Notes: generated by a model not told the origin, from the letters alone. 64,000 bases of DNA from JAVWJP01 sp036638975 (GCA_036638975.1 JAVWJP010000004.1:62001-126000); one strand, 5' to 3'. Counted from the first letter of the stretch, positions 24,616-33,843 are shown. Numbers and translations are program-made.

Positions 24616-25197
24616 CTAGTCCTCGTCCGCTTCATCAAAGCTTACCTGTCCTTCAATCTCCGGCTCTGCCGGCGGCTCGGCAGTATCATCGGTGGGCAGC
24701 GTGGGTAAGTTGTCCAGACTTTTAAGCCCAAAGCAGCGCAGAAAGCCCGCCGTAGTAACGTACGCCACAGGACGTCCCGGAAGCTCCAGCCTACCGTGCT
24801 CCTCGACCAATTCTTTTTCTACCAAGGTGTTTACAACACTGCTGCTGTCAACCCCACGAACTTGCTCTACAAACGATTTTGTGACGGGCTGATTGTAGGC
24901 TATTATCGCCAAAACCTCAAGCGCCGCCTGCGATAACGGCTGGTTTCGCTTTATCTCAAGCGCCGCCCGTATGTACCCCGCGTACTCGGTAGCCGCCGCT
25001 AGCTGGTAGCTGTCGCCAAGCTGCAAAACCTCTACCGCACCCGCCTGCTCGCGGTAGTATTCACGCAAATTATCAAGCACACCGTACGCCACCGGAATAT
25101 CGCACTCGAGCACCTGCGCCAGCCTAGCCGCCGAAACCGGCTCTCCGCTTGCAAAAAGCACAGCCTGAGCTATTTTTTCAAGCTTATTTAGCTTCAA
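24616..25197 (-). CDS. scpB: Segregation and condensation protein B
   Basis: A 193-residue winged-helix protein and non-SMC partner of the chromosome condensin. Typical stretches are AQAVLFASGEPVSAARLAQVL, QPLSQAALEVLAIIAYNQPVTK and VEQVRGVDSSSVV. An acidic tail rich in Pro/Glu follows. It directly follows scpA (20 bases), with which it forms the SMC-ScpAB complex. Confidence 0.96.
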   Translation of the reverse strand: MKLNKLEKIAQAVLFASGEPVSAARLAQVLECDIPVAYGVLDNLREYYREQAGAVEVLQLGDSYQLAAATEYAGYIRAALEIKRNQPLSQAALEVLAIIAYNQPVTKSFVEQVRGVDSSSVVNTLVEKELVEEHGRLELPGRPVAYVTTAGFLRCFGLKSLDNLPTLPTDDTAEPPAEPEIEGQVSFDEADED

Positions 25198-25217
25198 TTT
25201 TTTTCACCCGACTTTGT

Positions 25218-25916
25218 TTAATGTTTTTTAAACGTAATTTCGCTGTTATCGTCCGAAACCTCTATTCGTTTGGACTTTACAAGCTCCAGCACCGCCAAAA
25301 ATGTAGCAACAAGCTCGCTTCTGTCACCTGTTTCAAAAAGACTGTTAAAGTGCACACGGCGCTGCTTATAAAGCCTTTTAAGCACAAATATTATTTTAGA
25401 GGTAACACTCACAATCCTGTGCTTTACAATACCCGAAAATGCTGCAACAGGTGGAGGCATACGCTTTTGCGCCTTGCCCATTGCCTGTGTATATGCCACT
25501 ATAAGGTCGTTGCTTGAGTGGCACAGGGTGTAGGCAAGCCGCGCCTCCAAAACAGCGGGGGTTCTGACAAAATAGTCGCAGGCAAGGTTTTTGCGGCGCA
25601 GCGCCTGTGCTACAAGCTTGCAGGCACGGTACTCCAAAAGCTGCCCTGTAAGCTCCTCGCGCAGCTTTTCCTGTTCTTCATCGTGGCGCGGCAAAAGCGA
25701 GAGCGTCTTCATGTACACAAGGCGCGATGCCATCTCTAAAAACTCGCTGGCAAGCTCCATGCTCCTAAACTGCGCTTCATCTATATATTCCAAATATTGT
25801 TCTAAAAGCTTCGCTATTTCTATCTCGTAAATATTAAGCTTGTGCTTTGCTATAAGAAACAAAAGAAGGTCTAGCGGGCCTTCAAATTGCTCCAGCTTAA
25901 ATGTCAGCTTGTCCAC
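25218..25916 (-). CDS. scpA: Segregation and condensation protein A
   Basis: A 232-residue kleisin that bridges the SMC heads. It starts MDKLTFKLEQFEGPLDLLLF and has the conserved LARLVYMKTLSLLP-like region and a C-terminal winged helix (TFLAVLELVKSKRIEVSDD). It lies 33 bases after the site-2 protease gene and leads scpB. Confidence 0.96.
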   Translation of the reverse strand: MDKLTFKLEQFEGPLDLLLFLIAKHKLNIYEIEIAKLLEQYLEYIDEAQFRSMELASEFLEMASRLVYMKTLSLLPRHDEEQEKLREELTGQLLEYRACKLVAQALRRKNLACDYFVRTPAVLEARLAYTLCHSSNDLIVAYTQAMGKAQKRMPPPVAAFSGIVKHRIVSVTSKIIFVLKRLYKQRRVHFNSLFETGDRSELVATFLAVLELVKSKRIEVSDDNSEITFKKH

Positions 25917-25949
25917 CCTGCCCCCTCCTTCATGTTGTGAATATAGGGG

Positions 25950-26621
25950 CTAAGACAAAAGTCCCAGTAAAAACGTAAGCGGTAGCAATATGACATTTAA
26001 CAGCTTTGTTATAAGCCCCGAGAAAAACATAATCGGGCGCGAAAGCACACCTGTAAACATAAGAAGAAGCATACCCAAATAGATATAACGCTGGTAATAC
26101 TCTATCTTTGCATAGTACTTGTATGGTATGATATATTCTAAGAGGCGCGAGCCGTCAAGCGGCGGCACCGGCAAAAGGTTGAACACCGCCCAGTAAACAC
26201 TGGTCATAGAAAGCGTTTGCAGTACCCATAATACGCCGTAAGCAAAGTTGTTCACAAAACCGACTGCACCAAAAACCGCGCTTAATACTGCGGTTAATGC
26301 GTTAAGCACAAGCGCCAGCAAAACATTAGAAGCCGGCCCCGCCATTGCAACTATCATCATGTCGCGCTTTGGGTTGCGCAGGTTACTGCCGTAAACAGGC
26401 ACGGGCTTGCCCCAGCCGAAGCCGCAAAGCAAAAACGCAATACTGCCCCATAAGTCTAGGTGTGCCAATGGGTTTAATGTTAAACGCCCGTTAAAGCGCG
26501 CCGTTCCGTCACCAAGCTTATACGCCGTTAAAGCGTGGGCATACTCGTGAATGGGCATAATAGTAAGCAGCATTAAGGCGCTTACAAGTAACTGGGGCAG
26601 GTTAAATCTACCAAATAACAA
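25950..26621 (-). CDS. Site-2 protease family membrane metalloprotease
   Basis: A polytopic M50-type protease of about 223 residues. The zinc site is HEYAH in the first membrane helix, the second motif is NLLPVPPLDGSRL (the NPxPP-like aspartate box), and LAHLDLWGSIAF follows the first motif. These are the short YwhC-like site-2 proteases of Firmicutes. The frame opens to 26687 without a good start. I chose the TTG at 26621, about 11 bases after GGAG. It is the first gene of the scpA-scpB-DUF2953-ytfJ-dacB-rluB operon. Confidence 0.88.
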   Translation of the reverse strand: MLFGRFNLPQLLVSALMLLTIMPIHEYAHALTAYKLGDGTARFNGRLTLNPLAHLDLWGSIAFLLCGFGWGKPVPVYGSNLRNPKRDMMIVAMAGPASNVLLALVLNALTAVLSAVFGAVGFVNNFAYGVLWVLQTLSMTSVYWAVFNLLPVPPLDGSRLLEYIIPYKYYAKIEYYQRYIYLGMLLLMFTGVLSRPIMFFSGLITKLLNVILLPLTFLLGLLS

Positions 26622-26716
26622 AACAAATTCAGCTCCATATCTTTTTGATGTGTAGTTAAGCAGCCGACAAAGCAGCCTTACCGACAAGCACGACTACTAT
26701 ATAGCTATACTGTTAT

Positions 26717-26745
26717 ATTATACAGTTTTATGGATATAATTACAA
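26717..26745 (-). promoter_or_regulatory. Sigma-A promoter of the site-2 protease/scpAB operon
   Basis: On the minus strand TTGTAA (26740-26745) and TATAAT (26717-26722) are 17 bases apart, with TG directly before the -10 box. Confidence 0.7.
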
Positions 26746-26815
26746 GCAAAAGGGAGCTTTGGCAAAGTTTTTTACCGAAAATTCACATTTAACTTTATAA
26801 TTTTTAAGAAAGCCC

Positions 26816-26844
26816 TTGATTTTATGCCGTAAATCTGATAACAT
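26816..26844 (+). promoter_or_regulatory. Sigma-A promoter of rpmB
   Basis: TTGATT (26816-26821) and TAACAT (26839-26844) are 17 bases apart. This is the best plus-strand match upstream of rpmB. Confidence 0.55.
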
Positions 26845-26978
26845 ACTAATGTTGACTTTATAAATCTGCGCGTTTTTTAAGCGTAGCGTTTAAATCTATC
26901 AAAGGCGTTAAGCACTGCGTGCTTCTGCTCGCATGAAATACAGCCGGAAAATTAGGTCGGTAAGGAGGTGCAGATATT

Positions 26979-27167
26979 ATGGCAAAATGCGACATCTGCG
27001 GAAAAGGTGTTTCCTTCGGAATACAGGTTTCTCACTCACACAGACGTTCTAACAGAACCTGGAAGCCCAACGTAAAGCGCGTTAAGGCACTTGTGAACGG
27101 TGTCCCCACTCACATTTACTCTTGCACCCGCTGCCTGCGCTCGGGCAAAGTTACACGCGCAATATAA
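26979..27167 (+). CDS. rpmB: Ribosomal protein L28
   Basis: A 62-residue protein, MAKCDICGKGVSFGIQVSHS onward. It has the L28 core with RSNRTWKPNVKRV and a zinc-binding form: CxxC at the start and a C-terminal CTRCLRSGK. The ribosome site GGAGG lies 11 bases upstream. It is a single-gene unit with its own promoter and terminator. In Bacillus rpmB lies beside spoVM; here the two are about 25 kb apart. Confidence 0.97.
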   Translation: MAKCDICGKGVSFGIQVSHSHRRSNRTWKPNVKRVKALVNGVPTHIYSCTRCLRSGKVTRAI

Positions 27168-27184
27168 TAAAACCTGTGTTTTTA

Positions 27185-27212
27185 AGCGGGCTGTTTTACG
27201 GCTCGCTTTTTT
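27185..27212 (+). terminator. rpmB terminator
   Basis: AGCG-g-GC pairs with GC-t-CGCT around an A/T-rich loop and is followed by six T residues, 18 bases after the rpmB stop. Confidence 0.75.
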
Positions 27213-27322
27213 GTTGCCTTTTTTTAATCTATACTTTCTCCGACATCGTCAAAGCTGCTTTAAACGGTATATTCTCTGCAAGGCTTGCCCGCAGAGCTAT
27301 AGTGCAAAGCTTTAAAAAATAC

Positions 27323-27363
27323 AAAAAGCGGAGAGCCTATTATTGAGATTGGCTCTCCGCTTT
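27323..27363. terminator. Two-way terminator between rpmB and the ECF gene
   Basis: AAAAGCGGAGAGCC pairs perfectly over 14 bases with GGCTCTCCGCTTTT. On the minus strand the stem ends in TTTTTG, so it should stop transcription from the ECF gene, and probably also from the plus side. Confidence 0.85.
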
Positions 27364-27481
27364 TACAGCAATTCCGTCAGCAATATAGAAAAACCAAAAA
27401 ATTGCTTGCATTACGGAACTGGTTTTGAAGCTGCTTCGCAGGATAATTGATAATTCATACTGCTAATTTAATATATGAAGT

Positions 27482-28069
27482 TTAGTTTTTTGCGTCGCTC
27501 TTTAGCGCCTTTTTAATTGCGGGAAGCACTGCAAGCGCCAAAAGCCCGCCTATTACAGCAGTTACAGCCTGCGGCCACGAAAACATTATAGTAAGCATTT
27601 TTGCCTGCTGTGGCTTTACACCCGGTATAAGCGTAAGCATTTTTGGCACGGTAAACCAAAGAAAACCGCATTTTACAATGGCAGCTACCAAAACGCCGCC
27701 TATTTTAACACCAATTTGTGCCCCGCCGTGAAGCCCGTTTGCCGCTTTAAACACAAAATATATTATAAGTACCAAAATAGCATTGCCTACCGCTATAAGC
27801 GGTGTTATTTGCGGGAATATAGGCCCTATGCCCAAAAGTGTTGCCAAAAGTGACGAAAGAACACCTATTGTAACGCCGGAGCCTACCCCGACAATTCCTG
27901 CCGCTATAACAAGCATCATGTTTACAAGCGAGCCCGTTATAATTTGCGAGGTGTTTACAGGCCCCAGTATTACCGCCCCCGCCGGTATAAGCTTGCCCAC
28001 AAACTGTGCCACCAAAACCAGTGCCAGTAAAACGCCTGTGCGTGTTACCCAAAGTGTTTTGCTTTTCAT
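27482..28069 (-). CDS. ECF transporter S-component (substrate unknown)
   Basis: A 195-residue integral membrane protein with about six hydrophobic segments and a short charged C-terminus. The composition and the N-terminal stretch WVTRTGVLLALVLVAQFVGK match ECF-type S-components, which bind a vitamin or micronutrient and work with a shared EcfA-EcfT module encoded elsewhere. No riboswitch is visible in the 71-base gap upstream, so the substrate cannot be inferred from a leader. Confidence 0.8.
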   Translation of the reverse strand: MKSKTLWVTRTGVLLALVLVAQFVGKLIPAGAVILGPVNTSQIITGSLVNMMLVIAAGIVGVGSGVTIGVLSSLLATLLGIGPIFPQITPLIAVGNAILVLIIYFVFKAANGLHGGAQIGVKIGGVLVAAIVKCGFLWFTVPKMLTLIPGVKPQQAKMLTIMFSWPQAVTAVIGGLLALAVLPAIKKALKSDAKN

Positions 28070-28140
28070 ATGTAATTCCCCTTTTCCGCGGATATGCCGC
28101 TATATGTATACTTTTTTAGTATGCTATAATTATATACCTT

Positions 28141-28719
28141 TTATTTTAGTTCATCAAGAGTAAAATTGTATGCGGGGAAAAATTCTTTTAAAAATATTTC
28201 TGCCTCAGGCAAGTGCATTTGTTCAATGGCTTTTTCGGTAGAGGCACGGGCTGTTGCAAACTCGCGGTTGCCGCCGCGCTCCTCCTCGACACATTTTATA
28301 AGTGCCGATAGCTTATCCGCCGCCTTTACTATAGCTAAAATTTCTGTATCTTTACAGCACAAAACCTCATCATAGTCCTCCTGCAAATCATCAGGCAAGC
28401 CGCTTTTTATGCTTTGCAGCGCTGTTTTTTCAAGAGCCTTATAGTTTTCTTTAAGCCCCTCACTGTAGTACTTTATGGGCGTAGGCAAATCCCCCGTGAT
28501 AATCTCTGAAGCATCGTGGTACATGGCACAAAGCACAACGCGACCAATGTCGTAGCTTTTACCCAAGCGGCGGTTTCCAAGCAGTGCAAGCGCATGGGCA
28601 AGCTGTGCCACCTCTAAGCTGTGCTCTGCCAAATTCTCTTGACGCAGGCTGCGCATAAGCCCCCACCGCGATATATATTTTGTGCGCGCAAGCAGCGCAA
28701 AAAAGCTATTTTTCTTCAT
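28141..28719 (-). CDS. yfbR: HD-domain 5'-deoxynucleotidase (YfbR-like)
   Basis: A 192-residue HD-family phosphohydrolase. The metal-binding residues are visible in AEHSLEVAQLAHAL (His) and CAMYHDASEIITGD (HD), with the later aspartate in VKAADKLSALIKC. YfbR releases phosphate from deoxynucleoside monophosphates. The ATG at 28719 follows GAGGT by 6 bases; the frame opens to 28758 without support. A good promoter lies upstream. Confidence 0.88.
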   Translation of the reverse strand: MKKNSFFALLARTKYISRWGLMRSLRQENLAEHSLEVAQLAHALALLGNRRLGKSYDIGRVVLCAMYHDASEIITGDLPTPIKYYSEGLKENYKALEKTALQSIKSGLPDDLQEDYDEVLCCKDTEILAIVKAADKLSALIKCVEEERGGNREFATARASTEKAIEQMHLPEAEIFLKEFFPAYNFTLDELK

Positions 28720-28772
28720 TTTTTTACCTCGGTTTTTATTTTTACGGCTACACAGCACTCTACCAGTAAACC

Positions 28773-28801
28773 ATTATAATACAAAAAGGTACATTCTTCA
28801 A
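28773..28801 (-). promoter_or_regulatory. Sigma-A promoter of yfbR
   Basis: On the minus strand TTGAAG (28796-28801) and TATAAT (28773-28778) are 17 bases apart, about 50 bases before the start codon. Confidence 0.65.
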
Positions 28802-28953
28802 GCGCAGAAGCTAAAATATATCGGCAAACGGTGCGACGGCAAATTAGCCCTCAATAAAAACAACAAGGTCTAAAACTTAACAAAAGCACTGGTAAAATTA
28901 CGGTTTTGTGTTATACTTTATTGTGAATTAGTTTTTGCGGGAGAGGTGTATGC

Positions 28954-31506
28954 GTGAACAATTTTAACAATAGTCTGCAAAAAAGCAAGCATTGGCTGGC
29001 ATTTGGTATAGCCATAGCCACTGCAACTGCATTTTTTTTGCCTTTTGTAATTTATAACAGAGGTTTTTTTATATTTATAGGCGACTTTAACGTACAGCAA
29101 ATACCATTTTACAAGCTGGCACACGAGGCGGTACGCAGCGGCGATATCTTTTGGAACTGGTACACCGACCTCGGCGCTAACTTTATAGGCTCGTACAGCT
29201 TTTACCTGCTTTTCAGCCCCTTCTTTTGGCTGACTCTGCCCTTCCCCACAGAGCTTGTGCCGTACCTTATGGCACCACTGCTTATTTTAAAAACAGGCTG
29301 TGCGGCTTTTACCTCTTACTTTTACATTCAGCGCTTTGTTAAAGATAAAAATTATGCCGTTCTGGGTGCGCTTCTTTACGCGTTTTCAAGCTTCACCGCC
29401 ATAAATATTTTCTTTAACCATTTTCATGAGGCAATAGTGTTCTTCCCGCTTATGCTTGTGGGGCTTGAGGAGCTTCTTGTAAACAACCGCCGCGGAGTTT
29501 TTGCGGTGTCTGTCGCCGTAAATGCCATAGTAAACTACTGGTTTTTTGTTGGCGAGGTTGTTTTTATAGTGCTTTACTATTTTATCCGCTGCACAGGGCT
29601 TAAAGACGGCATTAAAAAAATAGTATGGGTGGCACTTGAGGGCATTTTGGGCTGTCTTTGCGCGGCGGGTGCACTGCTGCCCTCTGCGCTTGCGGTTATG
29701 GGCAACCCGCGCACCACCTTGCCTGACAATATGCTTAGCGGCTGGCAGTTTTGGCTTTATACACACGAGCAGCGTCAGCCCGGTATACTGGCAAGCTTTT
29801 TCTTCCCGCCCGAAACACCCTCGCGCCCGAATATGTTCCCTGACCACGGTGCAAAATGGGCGTCTCTCTCGGCTTGGCTGCCTGTGTTTTCAATGTCCGG
29901 CGTACTGGCGTTTCTTATAAGCTCGCGCAAAAACTGGCTGCGCAAGCTTATAATAACTTGCTTTGTTATTGCCATGGTACCGGGGCTTAACAGCATTTTT
30001 GTGGGGCTTAACCACTCGTACTATGCACGTTGGCTTTATATGCTTGTGCTTATGCTTGCCGCCGCAACCGTCATAGCACTTGAGAACCAACAAATTGATT
30101 TTGCCCGCGGTTTTAAATGGTGTGCCATAATAACAGGCTGTATTATAGCCGCGGTAGGGCTTACCCCTGTACTAAAGGACGGCGCCGTTATAAAAATAGG
30201 TCTTGCAAAGGATATGCCGCTGTTTTGGGTGTATGCCGCCGTTGCCGTAATGGGGCTTTTGCTGTGCTACATCATAGTTACATTCACCCGTAAAAGACAC
30301 AACTTTACGCGCATAGCCATTGCCGCTGTGGCTGTGTTCAGCGCGCTTTACACGGGGCTTTTTATTGGCGTTTCTAAGCAAAGCCCCGGCGGAGATAACT
30401 TTATAATAGACAACGGAATTTTAGGACGCAGTAATATGAATATGCCTGTAGATGATGAATTTTACCGCACAGATATTTTTGACAGCGGCGACAACATGGG
30501 TATGTACTGGCATTTACCGAATATACAGGCTTTTCACTCCATTGTACCCGCTTCTATAATGAAATTTTACCCCGAAATTGGCGTTAAGCGAGATGTTTCT
30601 TCACGTCCGCAGCCGGAGTTTTATGCGCTGCGCAGCCTTTTCTCGGTTAAGTACCTGTTTATTGAGGATAATAAAGAGGAGCAAGAGCCGATGCCGGGTT
30701 ACAAGTTTTCTCAAAAGCAGCTTAGCTTTAACGTCTACGAGAACGAAAACTTTTTACCCATGGGCTTTGCATACGACGCCTTTATAACCGAGGACGAATT
30801 TGCGGCAATGCCGGAGGAGCAGCGCAACCTTTTGCTTATGCGCGCGGTGGTGCTTAACAACGAGCAATCGGTACGTCTTGGCACAAGCCTTAACCATTTG
30901 ATGGTAAACAATGCAACCCCGTTTAATTACAAAGGCTTTTTAGATGATGTTTCGCAGCGGCGAAGTATGGCCTGCACAAGCTTTAGCAAGGATAACCTTG
31001 GCTTTACTGCAAAAACAAACTTTGATAGACCGCGCCTTGTGTACTTTAGCGTCCCGCAAGATGCAGGCTGGAGCGCCACGGTAAACGGTAGCCCTGTGGA
31101 CATAGAAACAGTCGATATAGGCTTTATGGCGGTACAGGTACCCGCCGGTGACAGCGTAATACGCTTTGATTACCGCACACCGGGGCTGTTTTTAGGGCTT
31201 ACTGTAAGCGGTATAGCGGTTTTAATGCTGATACTTTACATTTTAATACTAAGACTAACCTCTCCGCGCAAGCACCGCAACCAAGCCTACGAGCTTTTTG
31301 AGGACGGAGAAGATTTTTTACAAGGTGAAGAAAATCAGCTTCAGCTTGATGCCCTGCTAACAGGAGAATCACCGCAAAAAGACATTGAAGATGAAGCTAG
31401 AAGCCCATATAATTTGTTAAACGAGCCTGACGAAGCCGGCGGCATAGACTGGGACGAGGGCGACTTTACGGGGCTGCAGCAAAAAAAGCCCACTGACGAA
31501 AAATAA
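28954..31506 (+). CDS. yfhO: YfhO-family membrane glycosylation protein
   Basis: An 850-residue protein with about a dozen membrane helices in the first 480 residues, an extracytoplasmic domain (about 490-745), one further helix (about 745-770) and a long acidic cytoplasmic tail. YfhO proteins are GT-C-like transferases that move a sugar from undecaprenyl phosphate to a cell-surface acceptor. In Bacillus YfhO works with CsbB to glycosylate lipoteichoic acid. A CsbB/GtrB-like gene follows by 23 bases. The GTG start at 28954 follows GGGAGAGG. Confidence 0.87.
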   Translation: MNNFNNSLQKSKHWLAFGIAIATATAFFLPFVIYNRGFFIFIGDFNVQQIPFYKLAHEAVRSGDIFWNWYTDLGANFIGSYSFYLLFSPFFWLTLPFPTELVPYLMAPLLILKTGCAAFTSYFYIQRFVKDKNYAVLGALLYAFSSFTAINIFFNHFHEAIVFFPLMLVGLEELLVNNRRGVFAVSVAVNAIVNYWFFVGEVVFIVLYYFIRCTGLKDGIKKIVWVALEGILGCLCAAGALLPSALAVMGNPRTTLPDNMLSGWQFWLYTHEQRQPGILASFFFPPETPSRPNMFPDHGAKWASLSAWLPVFSMSGVLAFLISSRKNWLRKLIITCFVIAMVPGLNSIFVGLNHSYYARWLYMLVLMLAAATVIALENQQIDFARGFKWCAIITGCIIAAVGLTPVLKDGAVIKIGLAKDMPLFWVYAAVAVMGLLLCYIIVTFTRKRHNFTRIAIAAVAVFSALYTGLFIGVSKQSPGGDNFIIDNGILGRSNMNMPVDDEFYRTDIFDSGDNMGMYWHLPNIQAFHSIVPASIMKFYPEIGVKRDVSSRPQPEFYALRSLFSVKYLFIEDNKEEQEPMPGYKFSQKQLSFNVYENENFLPMGFAYDAFITEDEFAAMPEEQRNLLLMRAVVLNNEQSVRLGTSLNHLMVNNATPFNYKGFLDDVSQRRSMACTSFSKDNLGFTAKTNFDRPRLVYFSVPQDAGWSATVNGSPVDIETVDIGFMAVQVPAGDSVIRFDYRTPGLFLGLTVSGIAVLMLILYILILRLTSPRKHRNQAYELFEDGEDFLQGEENQLQLDALLTGESPQKDIEDEARSPYNLLNEPDEAGGIDWDEGDFTGLQQKKPTDEK

Positions 31507-31529
31507 GCTTAAAAAAACGGAGGTAAACC

Positions 31530-32477
31530 ATGACGGCAAAAACCTTATATTTAGTTATACCCTGTTATAATGAGGAGGAGGTTTTGCCCGAAGCGTCCTC
31601 TCGCCTTTTGGCAAAGCTTCAAGGCATGATAGACGCGGGCACTGTAACGGCAGAGAGCAGAATACTTTTTGTAAACGACGGTAGCCGTGATGCAACATGG
31701 GGCATAATAACACAGCTTCACGCCCAAAACAAGCTTTTTGCGGGTATAAAGCTTTCGCGCAACAAAGGGCACCAAAACGCCCTTTTGGCGGGGCTTATGA
31801 CGGCTATGCCGCTGTGCGACATGGCAATTTCTCTCGATGCCGATTTGCAGGACGACATAGACGTGATAGAGCTTTTTGTAAAGGAATATTACGACGGAGC
31901 AGAGATTGTCTACGGTGTGCGAAGCAAGCGTGACACAGACACATTTTTTAAGCGCACAAGCGCCGTCTGCTTTTATAAATTTATGAAGCTGTTAGGTGTG
32001 AACGTTGTAGAAAACCACGCCGATTACCGCCTTATGAGCCGCCGTGCCTTAGAGGGGCTTGCACAGTTTGACGAGGTAAACCTGTTTTTGCGCGGCATAG
32101 TCCCGCTTATAGGCTACAAGAGCGCCGTTGTAAAATACGAAAGGCACGAGCGCTTTGCAGGCGAGAGCAAGTACCCTCTGCGCAAAATGCTCGCCTTTGC
32201 CTTTGACGGTATAAGCTCGTTTTCTGTTAAGCCTATTCGCTTTATAACTGCCTGCGGCTTTCTAATATTCGCCGTAAGCCTGCTAGTAATGCTCTACTCG
32301 CTTATTGTTTGGCTGCTTGGCAAAACCGTTGCCGGCTGGACTACAATAGTAGGCTCTATTTGGATGATAGGCGGCATACAGCTTTTGTGCCTTGGCATAA
32401 TAGGCGAATATATAGGCAAAATATACGGCGAGGTAAAGCACCGCCCGCGCTATATAATAGAGGATATTTTACAGTAA
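31530..32477 (+). CDS. GtrB/CsbB-like polyprenyl-phosphate glycosyltransferase
   Basis: A 315-residue family 2 glycosyltransferase. The catalytic domain has VIPCYNEEEVLP, FVNDGSRD and DADLQDD (the DXD-type metal site near residue 100). It ends in two membrane helices (about 235-258 and 268-290), the layout of enzymes that load a sugar on undecaprenyl phosphate. It should supply the donor for the YfhO protein encoded upstream. ATG start; an AAACGGAGG ribosome site lies upstream. Confidence 0.9.
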   Translation: MTAKTLYLVIPCYNEEEVLPEASSRLLAKLQGMIDAGTVTAESRILFVNDGSRDATWGIITQLHAQNKLFAGIKLSRNKGHQNALLAGLMTAMPLCDMAISLDADLQDDIDVIELFVKEYYDGAEIVYGVRSKRDTDTFFKRTSAVCFYKFMKLLGVNVVENHADYRLMSRRALEGLAQFDEVNLFLRGIVPLIGYKSAVVKYERHERFAGESKYPLRKMLAFAFDGISSFSVKPIRFITACGFLIFAVSLLVMLYSLIVWLLGKTVAGWTTIVGSIWMIGGIQLLCLGIIGEYIGKIYGEVKHRPRYIIEDILQ

Positions 32478-32525
32478 AAAACGCCGCGGCGGTTATTAAA
32501 ACCACTGCGGCATCTGCTTTTTATT
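32476..32525. terminator. Two-way terminator between the glycosyltransferase and phosphofructokinase genes
   Basis: GCCGC pairs with GCGGC, and CGGTT with AACC further in (32483-32511). The plus side ends in a CTTTTTATTT run and the minus side in GTTTTTT. It lies between two convergent operons. Confidence 0.65.
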
Positions 32526-32610
32526 TAAGCTTATACTAATTCTATTTAAAAACACAGAATGCTTTTATAGTGGTACATAGCGCTTTCGGAACTAAAGAGC
32601 AGTATTAACA

Positions 32611-33843
32611 CTACAATTTGACAAGTGTTTTATCAAAGGCAAAAAACACAGGTATTCCGTCCTTTGTAAACTCCTTTGTTTCACCCTGCACCAGCGGGCG
32701 CAAATACTCTATCATCTCCGCTGTGACATCGCAGCCGTCATCGCTTATCCACTCGCGCGGCACTGTTTTTTCAAGGTTAGCCACATTTTCTATATCAGAA
32801 ACCCCGTAATTTACAAGGTACGGGTGGTTAGAAACCCTGTTGAACACAGCCATAACACCGGTCTTACCCCTTACGGCAGAGCTGACTGCCTCTGCCCCTA
32901 TGCGGCACGCCTCGCCTAAGTCGGCACCGGAATACAAATGCGCCGCCGAACGCTGAAGCACATTAAGCTCTACGGCGCGAACCTTACAGCCTATGCGCGT
33001 GCGCACAAGCTCTTGCAAAAAAGCACCCACGCCCGCAAGGTATCTGTGCCCAAAGGCATCGACACTTCCGCTTTTAGCTGTGGCGACATAGCTGCCGTTT
33101 GGCAGGCGTACTCCCTCAGAAACAGCCACTATTATATTACGCGTGGTTTTGGCAAGCTCTTTTAATTTTTGCAAAAAAGCCTCCGGCTCAAAGGACACCT
33201 CAGGCAAATATATCAAATGCGGGGCAGCGCATCCCTCGCGCCGCGCAAGCACCGAGGCCGCCGTAAGCCAGCCTGCATTGCGCCCCATTATCTCTACAAT
33301 GGTAACCGACTTCATATTGTAAACCACGCTGTCACAGGCTATTTCGGCAATGCTTGTGGCTATGTACTTTGCTGCCGAGCCAAAACCCGGTGTATGGTCC
33401 GTACAGGCAAGGTCGTTGTCTATAGTCTTTGGTATGCCCACACATTTTATGTCGTCGCCCATCGCCTTAAAATAATTTGAGAGCTTCTTTAAGGTGTCCA
33501 TAGAATCGTTCCCGCCGATATAGAAGAAGTACCCTATGCTATATTTTAAAAAGACCTCACGGATTTTTTTATAAACCGCATCAGGCTCATCGGCAAGCCT
33601 AAAGCGGCACGAGCCAAGCGCCATGGCAGGGGTTGACTCCAGCTTGTCAAAATCCTCAACGCTGTGCAAATCTTTTCGTAAATCTATAATCTTTTCTTTA
33701 ACTACGCCCTCAAGCCCGTTTAAAGCACCGTATATCTGCTGTATTTCGGGGTGCTTCATAGCACGCTTTATAGCACCCGCAAGCGAAGCGTTTATTGCAA
33801 CCGTCGGTCCGCCGGACTGCCCTATAAGCATATTAGTTAGCAT
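32611..33843 (-). CDS. pfp: Pyrophosphate-dependent type 6-phosphofructokinase
   Basis: A 410-residue phosphofructokinase. The donor loop reads GGNDSMDTL, where ATP enzymes have GGDGS. The Asp in place of Gly marks the pyrophosphate-dependent type. PKTIDND (substrate site), VEIMGRNAGWL and a long C-terminal domain follow, the length fitting PPi enzymes of Clostridia. It phosphorylates fructose-6-phosphate using PPi and is reversible. It is the last gene after pyk and the sortase on the minus strand. Confidence 0.9.
   Translation of the reverse strand: MLTNMLIGQSGGPTVAINASLAGAIKRAMKHPEIQQIYGALNGLEGVVKEKIIDLRKDLHSVEDFDKLESTPAMALGSCRFRLADEPDAVYKKIREVFLKYSIGYFFYIGGNDSMDTLKKLSNYFKAMGDDIKCVGIPKTIDNDLACTDHTPGFGSAAKYIATSIAEIACDSVVYNMKSVTIVEIMGRNAGWLTAASVLARREGCAAPHLIYLPEVSFEPEAFLQKLKELAKTTRNIIVAVSEGVRLPNGSYVATAKSGSVDAFGHRYLAGVGAFLQELVRTRIGCKVRAVELNVLQRSAAHLYSGADLGEACRIGAEAVSSAVRGKTGVMAVFNRVSNHPYLVNYGVSDIENVANLEKTVPREWISDDGCDVTAEMIEYLRPLVQGETKEFTKDGIPVFFAFDKTLVKL

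Larger units (their letters stand above)
26688..26978. other. Divergent intergenic region between the site-2 protease and rpmB
   Basis: It holds two divergent sigma-A promoters (26717-26745 minus, 26816-26844 plus). The rpmB leader is about 130 bases and contains no hairpin or frame I could support. I looked for an L28-type autoregulatory structure and could not make one out. Confidence 0.6.
27168..27481. other. Intergenic region with two terminators between rpmB and the ECF S-component
   Basis: The 314-base gap contains the rpmB terminator (27185-27212) and a strong two-way terminator (27323-27363). A small inverted repeat, CTCTGC with GCAGAG (about 27270-27295), lies between them. I found no supported coding frame. 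Confidence 0.6.

Noticed and set aside
28129..28159. A sigma-A promoter for the ECF gene inside the yfbR 3' end
   Set aside because: TTGATG and TATAAT are present, but 19 bases apart, too far for a confident call.
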